Part shown: piece by piece, positions 19,250 through 28,279 of the stretch
Layout of the letters: each line of letters opens with the position of its first letter
How positions within the stretch are numbered: the stretch's first letter is position 1
Made by a program: the position numbers and the translations under genes
The notes under the pieces: model-generated
The model's database searches: none
What the model was told of the DNA's origin: nothing
The model's input: the letters and a program-made list of their open reading frames with translations, nothing else
Assembly (NCBI GenBank): GCA_023954475.1
Contig: JAMLHW010000015.1
Location: 1-64,000, forward strand
Reading direction: 5' to 3'
DNA: 64,000 nucleotides
From: Anaerolineae bacterium
Lineage (GTDB): Bacteria; Chloroflexota; Anaerolineae; Promineifilales; Promineifilaceae

Positions 19250-21559
19250 ATGCGTGGGCAGTTAAAGCGATTTGATGCCGGGTTTCTCGTCGTCCTGTTG
19301 ATTTGTGGCGTGGCGTTGTGGCCGTTTATCGGCCGAACCAGTCTGCCGCAAGGCACTGACGCCGAATTACACGTGTTTCGTCTCGCCGAATTGTCCCGCC
19401 TCGTCTTGGACGGTTCATTTTATCCCCGTTGGGCACCTAACTTCTACTACGGTTTTGGCTATCCGATTTTTAATTATTACGCGCCGTTGACTTATTATCT
19501 GGCGCTGCCGATGACATGGCTGTTTGATCCGGTCTTCGGTGTCAAAGCGATGTTTATTGTCGGTTTGATTGGTGCGGCGCTGGGCATGTACGGTTTTGTG
19601 CGCGACAACTGGGGGCGACCGGGAGGCTACGTAGCTGCGGCTATTTTCGTCTACGCGCCGTACTTACAATACATCGATCCCCATGCGCGCGGTGTCATGC
19701 CCGAAACATTTAGCTTTGCCGTATTTGCGCTGACATTGTGGGCATTTGACCGCTTTCGGCGCAGTGGTTCGGCCGCATCCTGGCTGGCCATTACCTTCGG
19801 ATTGGCTGCTACTGTTCTGACCCATAATTTAATGGCGATGGTGTTTGGAGGGTTGCTGTTTGGTTGGTTTGCATGGCAAATTGTCACGTGGCAAACAGCA
19901 TCTGAACTGCGGCGACAATTCGGCCGATATGGGCTGCTGGCTTTTGTCCTGGGTGTCGGCCTGGCAGCGTTTTTCTGGCTACCACTGGGACTGGAACGCG
20001 ATGCCGTCAATCTGTCAACGCTGGTCGGAGAGGGCAGCCACTACGATTTTCGCAACCATTTCCTGACTGTACGTGACCTGCTGGAACCGTCACGCAGGCT
20101 TGATTGGGGCGCGTCTGAGCCGCTCTACAACTACAATCTCGGTGTTGTACAGTGGGTGTTAGGTGGCGTCGGTGTTGTGTTGTGGTTCGGCCGAAAAGTA
20201 CGCCATTGGCAGCACACGGCCTTTTTTGTCAGCGCATTGGCCGTCCTCATTTTTCTCATGCTCCCCGTATCAAACATCGTGTGGCAAGCTGTGCCGCTCT
20301 TGCCGTTCCTGCAGTTTCCGTGGCGCTTGCTCGGTGCAGCCGCTGCCATGCTGGCCGTATTGTCCGGCGTAGCGACGGATGCATTGCTGACGCACTCCTG
20401 GCTAGCGGACCGAGTCAAACTGTGGGTTGCGCCGGTCTTTGTCGGCGCGACACTGCTCGTTGCACTGCCGCTCAGCCAGGTGCGTCCGTGGCAGCCGTTT
20501 GGCGGCACAGAGCCGGTGGATGGTCTGAATATCGAATTGACCGGGCGCTGGCTGGGAACGACATCGACGGCCGATTTTGTGCCGTCTACAGTAGAGGTCG
20601 TGCCACGCGAGGAACCGCATGTTCTCGCCGGCTATTTCTGGAACGACGGTGTCATTGACCACCTGAATATCTTTACGATTCCTGAAGAGGCATCGGTGGA
20701 GAGCGAGATTGTGTCGCTGCTGCATACGCGCTTCACTGTCGATACGCCGGTGCCGTTTGCGCTGCGATTGTACATTTTTGCGTTTCCCGGCTGGGAGGTG
20801 CTGATCGACGGTGAACCGGTCGATTATGAACTGGGCACACCGGAAGGATTCATCGTCGTGCCGGTGGATGCAGGCCGGCATATCGTCGATGTGCGTTTTG
20901 GCACGACGCTGCCGCGTCAGGCGGGGTGGATAGTGGCGGGGCTGTCGTTGTTGGCGCTGCTGTGGGCGGGGTGGCGATTGCAAAAGAGTAAGGTGGGTAG
21001 GGAGGATTCGGCCGAAACTTACCCCCAATCTGTCCCGTTTGAACGCGGTATCGCCTGGCGGAATGTCGGTCTCGTTGCCGTTTTGACGATTTCATTGGTC
21101 GTTGTCCTTGAACCACTCGATCTGCTGCACGCCAATTCGACCGGTTTCACCGTTGCCGGTGCACAGCAAGACCTGGCGGTCAACTTTGGCGACCAAATCG
21201 CGTTGATTGGCGTTGACATGCCGACTGGACCTGTTGAACCGGGCGATACGCTTGATTTGACGTTATACTGGAAGGCCATGCAGCCACTGGCAGACAATTA
21301 TCGGGTATTTGTGCATGTGCTGCGACCCGATGACAATGTGACTGCTCAATCGGATAAGCTCAATCCGGGCGATTTCCCGACAGAGCGTTGGTCGGCCGAT
21401 GAATATGTGCGTGATCGGCATCGTCTGACAATACCCCAGACAATTCCGCCAGGCGACTATCGGCTCATTGTAGGCTTGTGGCAGCCGGAAACGGGGCGCT
21501 TGCCGGTTAGCACTGATCAAACCGATTATTATCAATTGCGCACGATCACAATCGACTGA
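19250..21559 (+). CDS. large GT-C-like polytopic membrane protein with C-terminal extracellular domain
   Basis: 769 residues. About 11-12 membrane segments fill the first 410 residues, with the early acidic loop QGTDAELHVFRLAEL characteristic of GT-C or O-antigen-ligase-like proteins. A soluble segment (about 410-560) is followed by more membrane segments and a C-terminal beta-rich domain (about 640-769: FGDQIALIGVDMP ... LDLTLYWKAMQPL ... YRVFVHVLRPDDN ... GDYRLIVGLWQPETGRLP). The same terminal domain ends three other membrane proteins in this window (33649, 37939 and 42728). Probably acts in transfer of sugars from a lipid carrier on the outer face of the membrane; no activity is proven by sequence. 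ATG 19250 follows two terminators, so it must have its own promoter. rsmD follows 15 bases downstream. Confidence 0.75.
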   Translation: MRGQLKRFDAGFLVVLLICGVALWPFIGRTSLPQGTDAELHVFRLAELSRLVLDGSFYPRWAPNFYYGFGYPIFNYYAPLTYYLALPMTWLFDPVFGVKAMFIVGLIGAALGMYGFVRDNWGRPGGYVAAAIFVYAPYLQYIDPHARGVMPETFSFAVFALTLWAFDRFRRSGSAASWLAITFGLAATVLTHNLMAMVFGGLLFGWFAWQIVTWQTASELRRQFGRYGLLAFVLGVGLAAFFWLPLGLERDAVNLSTLVGEGSHYDFRNHFLTVRDLLEPSRRLDWGASEPLYNYNLGVVQWVLGGVGVVLWFGRKVRHWQHTAFFVSALAVLIFLMLPVSNIVWQAVPLLPFLQFPWRLLGAAAAMLAVLSGVATDALLTHSWLADRVKLWVAPVFVGATLLVALPLSQVRPWQPFGGTEPVDGLNIELTGRWLGTTSTADFVPSTVEVVPREEPHVLAGYFWNDGVIDHLNIFTIPEEASVESEIVSLLHTRFTVDTPVPFALRLYIFAFPGWEVLIDGEPVDYELGTPEGFIVVPVDAGRHIVDVRFGTTLPRQAGWIVAGLSLLALLWAGWRLQKSKVGREDSAETYPQSVPFERGIAWRNVGLVAVLTISLVVVLEPLDLLHANSTGFTVAGAQQDLAVNFGDQIALIGVDMPTGPVEPGDTLDLTLYWKAMQPLADNYRVFVHVLRPDDNVTAQSDKLNPGDFPTERWSADEYVRDRHRLTIPQTIPPGDYRLIVGLWQPETGRLPVSTDQTDYYQLRTITID

Positions 21560-21574
21560 CCGTTCATCCAGATC

Positions 21575-22141
21575 ATGTCTAATATTCGTGTAGTCAGTGG
21601 AAAAGCAAGGGGAATTCGGCTCAAAACAGTGCCGGGTGACACAACCAGACCGATCATGGATCGCGTCAAGGAAAATCTGTTCAATATTCTGGGGCAGGCA
21701 TACGTACTCGACGCAGTCTGGCTCGACTTGTTCGGCGGCACAGGGCAGGTCGGCATTGAAGCGCTCAGTCGCGGTGCGCGTGAGGTCATTTTTCTCGACA
21801 CGGCGCGGGCAGCGATTCAAACCATTCATGCCAACCTGGCGGCAACCCGTTTGGCAGACAACGCTGCGGTATTGCGCATGGATGCGTTTGACTATCTGCA
21901 ACAGACGAAAAAACTGTTTGATGTGATCTTTATTGCGCCCCCACAGTACAAACGCATGTGGGTCGATGCACTGCTAATTGTAGACCGGCACGCGGATGAG
22001 TTGCTGCAGTCTGACGGCATCGTTGTAGTGCAGATTGACCCGAAAGAGGATGAGTTCTTAGAACTGCAACGGCTGCACCAATTCGACAAACGCACGTACG
22101 GCAATACGCTGCTCAGTTTTTACGAACTCGCAGCATTATAA
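21575..22141 (+). CDS. rsmD: RsmD-like 16S rRNA (guanine966-N2)-methyltransferase
   Basis: 188 residues. The start IRVVSGKARGIRLKTVPG and the TRPIMDRVKENLFNIL segment are diagnostic of RsmD. SAM-binding motif I is WLDLFGGTGQVGIEALSRGA. The usual catalytic [N/D]-P-P-[F/Y/W] motif reads FIAPPQY here, so the acidic or amide residue is Ala and the aromatic is shifted by one. This may be a lineage variant that keeps activity or a change in chemistry. It lies 15 bases after the GT-C gene, probably co-transcribed; often followed by coaD in other bacteria, but not here. Confidence 0.85.
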   Translation: MSNIRVVSGKARGIRLKTVPGDTTRPIMDRVKENLFNILGQAYVLDAVWLDLFGGTGQVGIEALSRGAREVIFLDTARAAIQTIHANLAATRLADNAAVLRMDAFDYLQQTKKLFDVIFIAPPQYKRMWVDALLIVDRHADELLQSDGIVVVQIDPKEDEFLELQRLHQFDKRTYGNTLLSFYELAAL

Positions 22142-22147
22142 GCCAAC

Positions 22148-22924
22148 CTACGAGTCGTTATTCAGTCCGATCTGGATGGTGCACTGCCCGGTTTGCACAT
22201 TGTTGCCGGCAATGACGCTCAGGCGTATCTGGTAGACGCCTGTTTCCCAATCCTCCAGATTGGCGCTGCCCAGGAAACCGTTGGGAACTGCCTGTGTGAT
22301 GGCGACCGGTGTGATCGGTGTCCATTCTCCCCCGGTTTCCGGTCCGTTGATCTCCAATACGTAGGATCGAAAACTGGTCGAATCGGCCGAACCAAAGACC
22401 GACACACCGCCTGAAATCGTACTGCCGCTCCGGGGCTGGACGATGTCAACGCCCGTATCGCATCCCTCCCGCAGCGGTTCAACATCCAGAATGACGACAT
22501 TGCTGTTGGTGCTTGCTTCAGTTGGTGTTGGTGTGAGCGGGGTGCGTAGGGTGGCGGTTGGTGCCAGGATTGATGTCGGTGTCGGCAATGCACGTCGCGT
22601 CGGTGTCGGCGCAGCGTTTTCGACAAACGGTGTGACAAAGGGGCGTGGCGTTGGCGTCGGTGGATTGAGCAATTCGTCGGGCAAAGTGGGTTGAATGCGC
22701 ACATCGACAAATGTGACGAACGCAGCGACCACAACAAAAAAGAGCAGAAACAGGAATGAGCCGTTGCGCCGTCGTGTGGCTCGTTCGCGTTCCAGGCTGA
22801 ATTGTGCCCGCTGCAATGATCCTGCGCCACGGATAAACTCGTAGCCATACCACAATGCGCCGAGACCACACAGGAAGTAAATCCAGACGTCATTTTTGAT
22901 CAGGAAAACGTAGAGTTGTTCCAT
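22148..22924 (-). CDS. membrane-anchored protein with PT-rich linker and extracellular beta domain
   Basis: 258 residues. Two N-terminal membrane segments (about 12-30 and 56-75) flank a charged cytoplasmic loop (LERERATRRR). A Pro/Thr linker (about 88-145, repeats such as PTPTP) leads to a C-terminal domain of about 115 residues: LREGCDTGVDIVQPRSGSTI ... VSVFGSADSTSFRSYVLEING ... VYQIRLSVIAG. The two Cys (GCDT and GQCTI) probably pair outside the cell. The domain looks like an Ig-like fold that presents a ligand; no enzyme motif. It lies 30 bases after the purine nucleoside phosphorylase gene and converges with rsmD with a six-base gap. Confidence 0.7.
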   Translation of the reverse strand: MEQLYVFLIKNDVWIYFLCGLGALWYGYEFIRGAGSLQRAQFSLERERATRRRNGSFLFLLFFVVVAAFVTFVDVRIQPTLPDELLNPPTPTPRPFVTPFVENAAPTPTRRALPTPTSILAPTATLRTPLTPTPTEASTNSNVVILDVEPLREGCDTGVDIVQPRSGSTISGGVSVFGSADSTSFRSYVLEINGPETGGEWTPITPVAITQAVPNGFLGSANLEDWETGVYQIRLSVIAGNNVQTGQCTIQIGLNNDS

Positions 22925-22954
22925 AACCTGACGAATACAGGCGTAGACGCGCGG

Positions 22955-23791
22955 CTAGATTTGGCGCAGAATGCCCCGCAGCAGAGCGGTGAGGCGTGGC
23001 ACAATCATTCGGCCGATTTCCAGCACTTCCTCATGGTTGGTTTCCGTTTCGGCCGATGGGGATAACGTATGTACATTGGTGATTGATGAAATGCCCAGCA
23101 CCCTCATGCCGGCGTGCCGCGCCACCATCACCGACGGGACAGTTGACATGCCAACTGCATCAGCGCCCATCATGTGGAAAAAGCGAATCTCAGCCGGTGT
23201 TTCAAATGCCGGGCCGCTCAGATGCAGGTAAGTTCCTTCGTGTAGTGAATAATTGAGATCAGCGGCAATAGCATGTGCCAATGCGCACAACTCGCTATCA
23301 TAAGGATGTGTCATATCGGGAAAGCGCGGACCAATGCTGTCGTCGTTGGGACCCAGCAACGGATTGATGCCGGTCATTTCAACTAATCCGATGTGATCAG
23401 TGATCAGCATCAAGTCGCCCGGCTTAAACTTCTGATTGATGCCGCCGGCCGCGTTGGTCAAAATCAGGGTCTCGATGCCGAAAACGTGGAAAACACGCAC
23501 AGGCAGGGTGATTTCGGCCATACTGTAGCCTTCATAAAAGTGTGCGCGGCCTTGCATCACCAGAACCGGTTGGTCTTCAATTCGGCCGATTACCAGCCGC
23601 CCCGCATGTCCGTGTACAGTCGCTGTCGGCCAATGCGGCAACTCCTCGTAAGGAATGCTGACAGCATCTGTCACACTATCGGCCAGGCCACTGAGGCCAG
23701 AGCCAAGCACGAGAGCAACTTTCGGCCGAAGATCAGTCTTACTCCGTATCACATCAGCCGTTTCTTCATAATGAGCACGCGTAAATGTCAT
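22955..23791 (-). CDS. punA: purine nucleoside phosphorylase
   Basis: 278 residues, trimeric (family 2, mammalian-like) type. It splits purine nucleosides with phosphate to base plus (deoxy)ribose 1-phosphate, which deoB (10195-11376) would process. Motifs: LGSGLSGLAD (phosphate site), HGHAGRLVIG, QGRAHFYEGY, TNAAGGINQKFKPGDLM, YLHLSGPAFETPAEIRFF (base site, Glu) and GMSTVPSVMVARHAGMRVLG. Close to the C-terminus, HTLSPSAETETNHEEVLE is normal for the family. ATG 23791 has GAGG 11 bases upstream, and a TATAAT element about 38 bases upstream. Confidence 0.95.
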   Translation of the reverse strand: MTFTRAHYEETADVIRSKTDLRPKVALVLGSGLSGLADSVTDAVSIPYEELPHWPTATVHGHAGRLVIGRIEDQPVLVMQGRAHFYEGYSMAEITLPVRVFHVFGIETLILTNAAGGINQKFKPGDLMLITDHIGLVEMTGINPLLGPNDDSIGPRFPDMTHPYDSELCALAHAIAADLNYSLHEGTYLHLSGPAFETPAEIRFFHMMGADAVGMSTVPSVMVARHAGMRVLGISSITNVHTLSPSAETETNHEEVLEIGRMIVPRLTALLRGILRQI

Positions 23792-23828
23792 GATAAATGC
23801 CTCGTATCACTGTTATTTGTGACGGCGC

Positions 23829-23857
23829 ATTATAGCATAAACGTAAACAGCCTCTAA
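23829..23857 (-). promoter_or_regulatory. probable promoter of punA
   Basis: On the minus strand, TATAAT (complement of 23829-23834) is preceded after 17 bases by TTAGAG (complement of 23852-23857). The start site would be about 30 bases before the punA ATG. The -10 is perfect; the -35 is partial. Confidence 0.5.
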
Positions 23858-24059
23858 TCAGATTAAGCGCTGCCTCAACTGCAAAACTGCAAAGTTACAG
23901 AGACGAAGCAACTCCAGGACAAGAAAGGCACTCAGTGCGTTCCCACTTCCATTCTTTGCGAATCTGTCGAAAAGTCGTTGCTGACGCAGCTTGCCAAAAT
24001 GGACACAATTCGATACCTTTGCAGCCTATCTTTAACACACAGCACACTTTGAGGTACAC

Positions 24060-25394
24060 ATGTCTAGCAACAAACCCAGACGAGTTATCATTGCCGGCGC
24101 TGCCGGTCGCGACTTCCATGATTTCAACACGGTGTTTCGTCACAACGATGCCTACGAAGTTGTCGGCTTCACGGCGACGCAGATCCCCAACATCGACGGG
24201 CGTCAGTATCCGCCGGAACTGTCAGGTGATTTATATCCTGACGGCTTGCCGATTTTGCCTGAATCGCGCCTGGCCGAACTGATTCGCTCACGCAACGTCG
24301 ATGAAGTTACGTTTTCCTACTCCGACGTGTCGCACGAATACGTCATGCATCTGGCATCGCTGGTGTTGGCTGCCGGAGCAGATTATCGGTTGATCAGCCC
24401 ACAGCACACGATGCTGACGTCCACAAAACCAGTTGTCGCCGTTTGCGCGGTCCGCACCGGCGTGGGCAAAAGCCAGACATCGCGTGAAGTTGTGCGCATT
24501 TTGCAGGAATTGGGTTACAGGCACATCATTGCTATCCGCCATCCGATGCCGTACGGTGATTTGGCCGCGCAACGTGTACAGCGGTTTGCTTCATTTGCCG
24601 ATATGGATCGTCACAAATGCACCATTGAGGAGCGTGAGGAATACGAGCCGTACGTGGCAATGGGCGCAGTGATTTATGCGGGCGTGGATTACGAAGCGAT
24701 TTTGCGCGAGGCAGAAAAAGAAGCCGACATCATCATTTGGGATGGCGGCAATAACGACGTTCCGTTCGTCAAGCCCGATTTGCACATTGTGCTCGTCGAT
24801 CCGCATCGTCCCGGTAACGAAGTTAGCTATCATCCGGGCGAAACCAATCTGCGAATGGCCGATGTGGTCGTGATCAACAAAGTGGACACAGCCGATCATG
24901 CAAACGTCGTTACCGTGCAGCGCAATGTACGCCGAGTGAATCCTACAGCGACGTTGATCAAGGCGGCATCACCGGTTTTTGTTGAAGATGCCGACGCTAT
25001 TCGCGGTAAGCGCGTACTGGTCGTCGAGGATGGGCCGACGTTGACACACGGCGAAATGGCATATGGTGCTGGTGTCATGGCGGCGCAGTACTGCGATGCA
25101 GCGGAAATCGTCGATCCGCATCCGTATGCAGTCGGGTCGATTGCTGCGACGTATGCTAAATATCCGACGACCGGAGCGGTGCTGCCGGCAATGGGATACG
25201 GCGATGCACAGATACGTGACCTGGAAGAGACGATCAATAATACGCCGTGCGATATGGTTTTGATTGCGACGCCGATTGATCTGAGTCGACTGGTTACGAT
25301 CAACAAACCGGCTCAGCGTGTCCGCTATGAATTGCAGGTAATCGGGCAACCCACACTGCGCGATCAGCTGCGGCAGGCTTTCGGCCGATCATAA
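24060..25394 (+). CDS. COG2403-type GTPase (cyclic 2,3-diphosphoglycerate synthetase-like)
   Basis: 444 residues. An N-terminal Rossmann-like part (RRVIIAGAAGRDFHDFN) is followed by a P-loop domain: VCAVRTGVGKSQTSREVVRIL (Walker A, about 130-150), DIIIWDGGNNDVPF (Walker B) and VVINKVDTAD, a GTPase-like N-K-x-D specificity motif. Archaeal relatives make cyclic 2,3-diphosphoglycerate; bacterial members have no settled function, so only the family is claimed. A TTGAGGT ribosome site lies seven bases before the ATG. The gene stands alone and converges with the flavoprotein gene; an 11-bp hairpin separates them. Confidence 0.8.
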   Translation: MSSNKPRRVIIAGAAGRDFHDFNTVFRHNDAYEVVGFTATQIPNIDGRQYPPELSGDLYPDGLPILPESRLAELIRSRNVDEVTFSYSDVSHEYVMHLASLVLAAGADYRLISPQHTMLTSTKPVVAVCAVRTGVGKSQTSREVVRILQELGYRHIIAIRHPMPYGDLAAQRVQRFASFADMDRHKCTIEEREEYEPYVAMGAVIYAGVDYEAILREAEKEADIIIWDGGNNDVPFVKPDLHIVLVDPHRPGNEVSYHPGETNLRMADVVVINKVDTADHANVVTVQRNVRRVNPTATLIKAASPVFVEDADAIRGKRVLVVEDGPTLTHGEMAYGAGVMAAQYCDAAEIVDPHPYAVGSIAATYAKYPTTGAVLPAMGYGDAQIRDLEETINNTPCDMVLIATPIDLSRLVTINKPAQRVRYELQVIGQPTLRDQLRQAFGRS

Positions 25395-25412
25395 TCGTTT
25401 GTATTGCTTTGC

Positions 25413-25447
25413 TTGAGCTTGCCGGGTTTCGGCTGCGGCAGGCTCAA
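25413..25447. terminator. hairpin between converging genes
   Basis: TTGAGCTTGCC (25413-25423) pairs with GGCAGGCTCAA (25437-25447) with one G-U pair and a 13-base loop. It lies between the stops of the COG2403 gene and the acyl-CoA dehydrogenase-like gene. There is no T-run, so strength is uncertain. Confidence 0.5.
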
Positions 25448-25457
25448 GTCAGTGTGG

Positions 25458-26585
25458 CTACAAATCGAGAGCAGCTCGGCCGATAATTTCTAACGCCGCA
25501 TCGCCCGACGGTGGCTGCATCAAACCGGCGCGCACATCGCGAAAGTATTGCTCCAGCGGCAGCGCATCGGTCAAACTGATGCCACCGGCCACACGCAGTG
25601 CTTTGTCGGTCACACTGTTTGCCGTTTCCGTCACCAATGTCTTGGCTGCGGCGACACGCGGGAAATAAGCTGCTCGTTTGTCATTGTCGCCTGTCCATTC
25701 GGCAGCGACTTCAAACAAAAGGGCTCGCGCAGCCTGTAACGCCAGGTCAATTTCACCGATTTGTCGTTGTATTTTAGGCAGGGTGGCAATCGGCCGACCA
25801 AGGGCAGTCGGCACACGCTCATGAGCATAGCGAATCAACGTGTTGCGTGCTGCCGTCGCTGCGCCGAGATAAACAGCACAAAGCACCATCGGGAACCAGA
25901 TGTTAGGCACTCTACTCTCGCCTGTGTGGACGGCGATCAGATTTTCTGCGGGTACCAGCACGTTTTCAAAATAGACATCGTGGCTGTCGCTGGCGCGCAA
26001 ACTGAGTGCGTTGTGCCAGGTGTATTCCCAGCGCACGCCCAACGTACCTTTTTCGACCAGAAATGTTGCCGCCTCGCCGTTCAAATCAGCACGGACCAGC
26101 AGATGCGTTAGAAATTCACCGCCGGTTACCCAATTTTTGTGTCCGTTGATGCGGAAGCCATCGCCTGTCGGTGTCGCCGTTGTCTGATAAAGTTGGCCGC
26201 GCGACGGACTGCCGAGAGCTGGTTCACTTGCGGCGGCGTTGAACAATGCGCCACCGACAGCGGCACGCGACAAATGCGCGTATTGTTCCGGATGCCACGT
26301 ACGCATTTCGCGCTCGTGGCCGAAGATTTGCAGTTGCATGGCGGCGACCAGGGCGGTTGACGGGCTGCCTTGCGCCAATTCGAGGTGGGCGGCGATTGTG
26401 TCGTACAGGCTGAGGCCACTGCCTCCGTATTGTTGCTCGACTGTCAGTCCGAGGTATCCGGAATGCTGCAAATCGGATATGTCTTCGGCCGATAGCTGTC
26501 CCAATCGGTTGGCTTCTGGTGCACGTTCGGCAAAACGTGAGGCCAGGTGTTGTGCTAGTTGAATAGGTGCATCAGGTGTGATCAT
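25458..26585 (-). CDS. acyl-CoA dehydrogenase-family flavoprotein
   Basis: 375 residues. The fold shows the family's N-terminal helix bundle (LSAEDISDLQHSGYLGLTVEQQYGGSGLSLYD), the FAD-contact region ALFNAAASEP and INGHKNWVTGG, and a C-terminal four-helix bundle ending RVAGGISLTDALPLEQYFRDVRAGLMQPPSGD. The catalytic Glu of canonical short-chain dehydrogenases is not evident at its usual place, so the protein may belong to the flavin monooxygenase-like branch (DszC/DnmZ type). ATG 26585 is the likely start; the frame extends to 26708 without support. There is no ribosome site, but a TATAAT box lies seven bases before the ATG, suggesting a leaderless mRNA. Confidence 0.8.
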   Translation of the reverse strand: MITPDAPIQLAQHLASRFAERAPEANRLGQLSAEDISDLQHSGYLGLTVEQQYGGSGLSLYDTIAAHLELAQGSPSTALVAAMQLQIFGHEREMRTWHPEQYAHLSRAAVGGALFNAAASEPALGSPSRGQLYQTTATPTGDGFRINGHKNWVTGGEFLTHLLVRADLNGEAATFLVEKGTLGVRWEYTWHNALSLRASDSHDVYFENVLVPAENLIAVHTGESRVPNIWFPMVLCAVYLGAATAARNTLIRYAHERVPTALGRPIATLPKIQRQIGEIDLALQAARALLFEVAAEWTGDNDKRAAYFPRVAAAKTLVTETANSVTDKALRVAGGISLTDALPLEQYFRDVRAGLMQPPSGDAALEIIGRAALDL

Positions 26586-26935
26586 ATCGTTGATTATACC
26601 GGAGTTCCGGTCGGCAATACCGGTCGATCCCGTTTGATTAAACGCTTGCTCTGTTCTATAATCCAGTCCAGCACTACCTGATGATAAAGTGAACACAATC
26701 CAATTCATGAATCCACAAGTTCAAGATATGCTAGCGTGCCATAACCGGTTGGAGGTGCAGAGCCGGTGATTGCCACAATGCTTGACGCCGATCTTCCTGA
26801 TAGCGAGCCTCACCCTTCGTTGCCAAACCAACTGAGAATACCGTTTGCCTGTTCCACAGCCATGTTTACTTCGCGTAGCGCTGATTTTGAGCAGCATCGT
26901 TTAACTGATGACAGCCGGGGTCTGTTTGACTGGCA

Positions 26936-28279
26936 ATGAACCTCCTGCTGGCGATTCCTGTTGTCGTCGCAACCCTGATCTTCATAAACGCTCTGTACGT
27001 AGCCGGTGAATTCGCTACGGTTTCGTCGCGGCGCACGCGTTTGCGCCAGATGGCGGGCAGTGGTGACCGTATGGCACGTCAATTGTTGCCCATTCTCGAA
27101 GACAAGGTTTTGCTTGATCGATACGTTGCCGCGTGCCAATTGGGTATTACGATTTCCTCGATTGTGATTGGCGCGTATGGCACTAGTACGGTTGCGCCGT
27201 TGTTGCAGCCGTTGCTGAGCTACGTCGGTCTGGGGCCGGAACTGACTGTGTCGGTGGCGGCAACGATTGTATTGCTGGGATTTACATTTTTACAGGTCAT
27301 TTTCGGCGAGCTTTTCCCTAAATCTGTTGCCGTTGAATATCCAGAGCGGGTAGCATTGGTGGTCGTGTTGCCGGTGCGTATCTCGATGGTCATTTTCCGG
27401 CCGCTAATCTGGGTGTTTAACGGTAGCGGGCGGTTGATCTTGCGTCTCATGGGTCAAAATGGGGTTGCTGAGCACGGGCAGTTTCATTCGGCCGAAGAGA
27501 TCGAAATTCTGGTTGCCGATAGTCACGAAGGCGGACTGCTTGATGACGAAGAACGGCAGATGCTGCGCAACGCGTTTCGACTCTATGACCTGACCGCACG
27601 ACAGGTTATGGTGCATCGAACGCGCATGATTTCGGCCGAATACGATAGCCCCATGCGGGAGATCATCGATTTGTCGCTGGCTGAAGGGTATACGCGTCTG
27701 CCTGTTTACAAAGACGACATTGACAACATCGTTGGCTTTGTACACATAAAAGACGTATTTCGTCGCTATGTTGAAGGGCGCAACGATATGGCGTCGATTT
27801 TGCGCAAAGTTATCTTCGTGCCGGAGGCAATGCCGGTTGTCGATGTTTGGCAGCGCCTCAATCACGAGCGGCAATATGTCGCCATTGTCTTCGATGAATA
27901 CGGTGGCACAGCCGGCATGATTACGCTGGAAGATTTGATCGAAGAGATTTTTGGTGAGTTGCAAGATGAGTACGATGACGAAGCGCCATTGGTGTCGCTT
28001 GATCACGATGGACGCTTGCATTTGCGCGGCGATTTGCTGCTGGCTGATGTCAACGAATATCTCGAACTGGATTTGCCTGATGACAGCGCCGATACCTTAG
28101 GTGGGCTGATTATCAGCGTGTTGGGTCGGCAGCCCGTGGAAGGGGATGAAATCAATGTCAACGGACGCCTGATTCAGGTTGAGAAAGTTGAGGATATTGG
28201 CGTCGCTGAAGTCTCATTGATGATGTCGGAAGGGTATCAATTGCCGAAAACGAGTGAGTGGGAGGTTGAAGATGAGTAA
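26936..28279 (+). CDS. CNNM/CorC (TlyC-like) membrane protein with CBS domains, copy 1
   Basis: 447 residues. The N-terminal DUF21 domain (three to four membrane segments, with VAGEFATVSSRRTRLRQMA and FTFLQVIFGELFPKSVAVEYPE) is followed by a CBS pair (VMVHRTRMISAEYDSPMREI ... GYTRLPVYKDDIDNIVGFVHIKD ... VFDEYGGTAGMITLEDLIEEIFGEL) and a C-terminal CorC_HlyC domain (ADTLGGLIISVLGRQP). Proteins of this type are Mg2+/Co2+ or Na+-coupled Mg2+ exporters (MpfA/CorC). The old 'hemolysin' name is misleading. The next gene is a paralogue overlapping by eight bases, so both are likely one heteromeric or redundant transport unit. No good ribosome site is visible before this ATG. Confidence 0.88.
   Translation: MNLLLAIPVVVATLIFINALYVAGEFATVSSRRTRLRQMAGSGDRMARQLLPILEDKVLLDRYVAACQLGITISSIVIGAYGTSTVAPLLQPLLSYVGLGPELTVSVAATIVLLGFTFLQVIFGELFPKSVAVEYPERVALVVVLPVRISMVIFRPLIWVFNGSGRLILRLMGQNGVAEHGQFHSAEEIEILVADSHEGGLLDDEERQMLRNAFRLYDLTARQVMVHRTRMISAEYDSPMREIIDLSLAEGYTRLPVYKDDIDNIVGFVHIKDVFRRYVEGRNDMASILRKVIFVPEAMPVVDVWQRLNHERQYVAIVFDEYGGTAGMITLEDLIEEIFGELQDEYDDEAPLVSLDHDGRLHLRGDLLLADVNEYLELDLPDDSADTLGGLIISVLGRQPVEGDEINVNGRLIQVEKVEDIGVAEVSLMMSEGYQLPKTSEWEVEDE

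Noticed and set aside
22530-22690. Tandem repeat DNA in the PT-rich coding regions
   Set aside because: The low complexity follows from Pro/Thr codons in protein linkers, not from an independent repeat.
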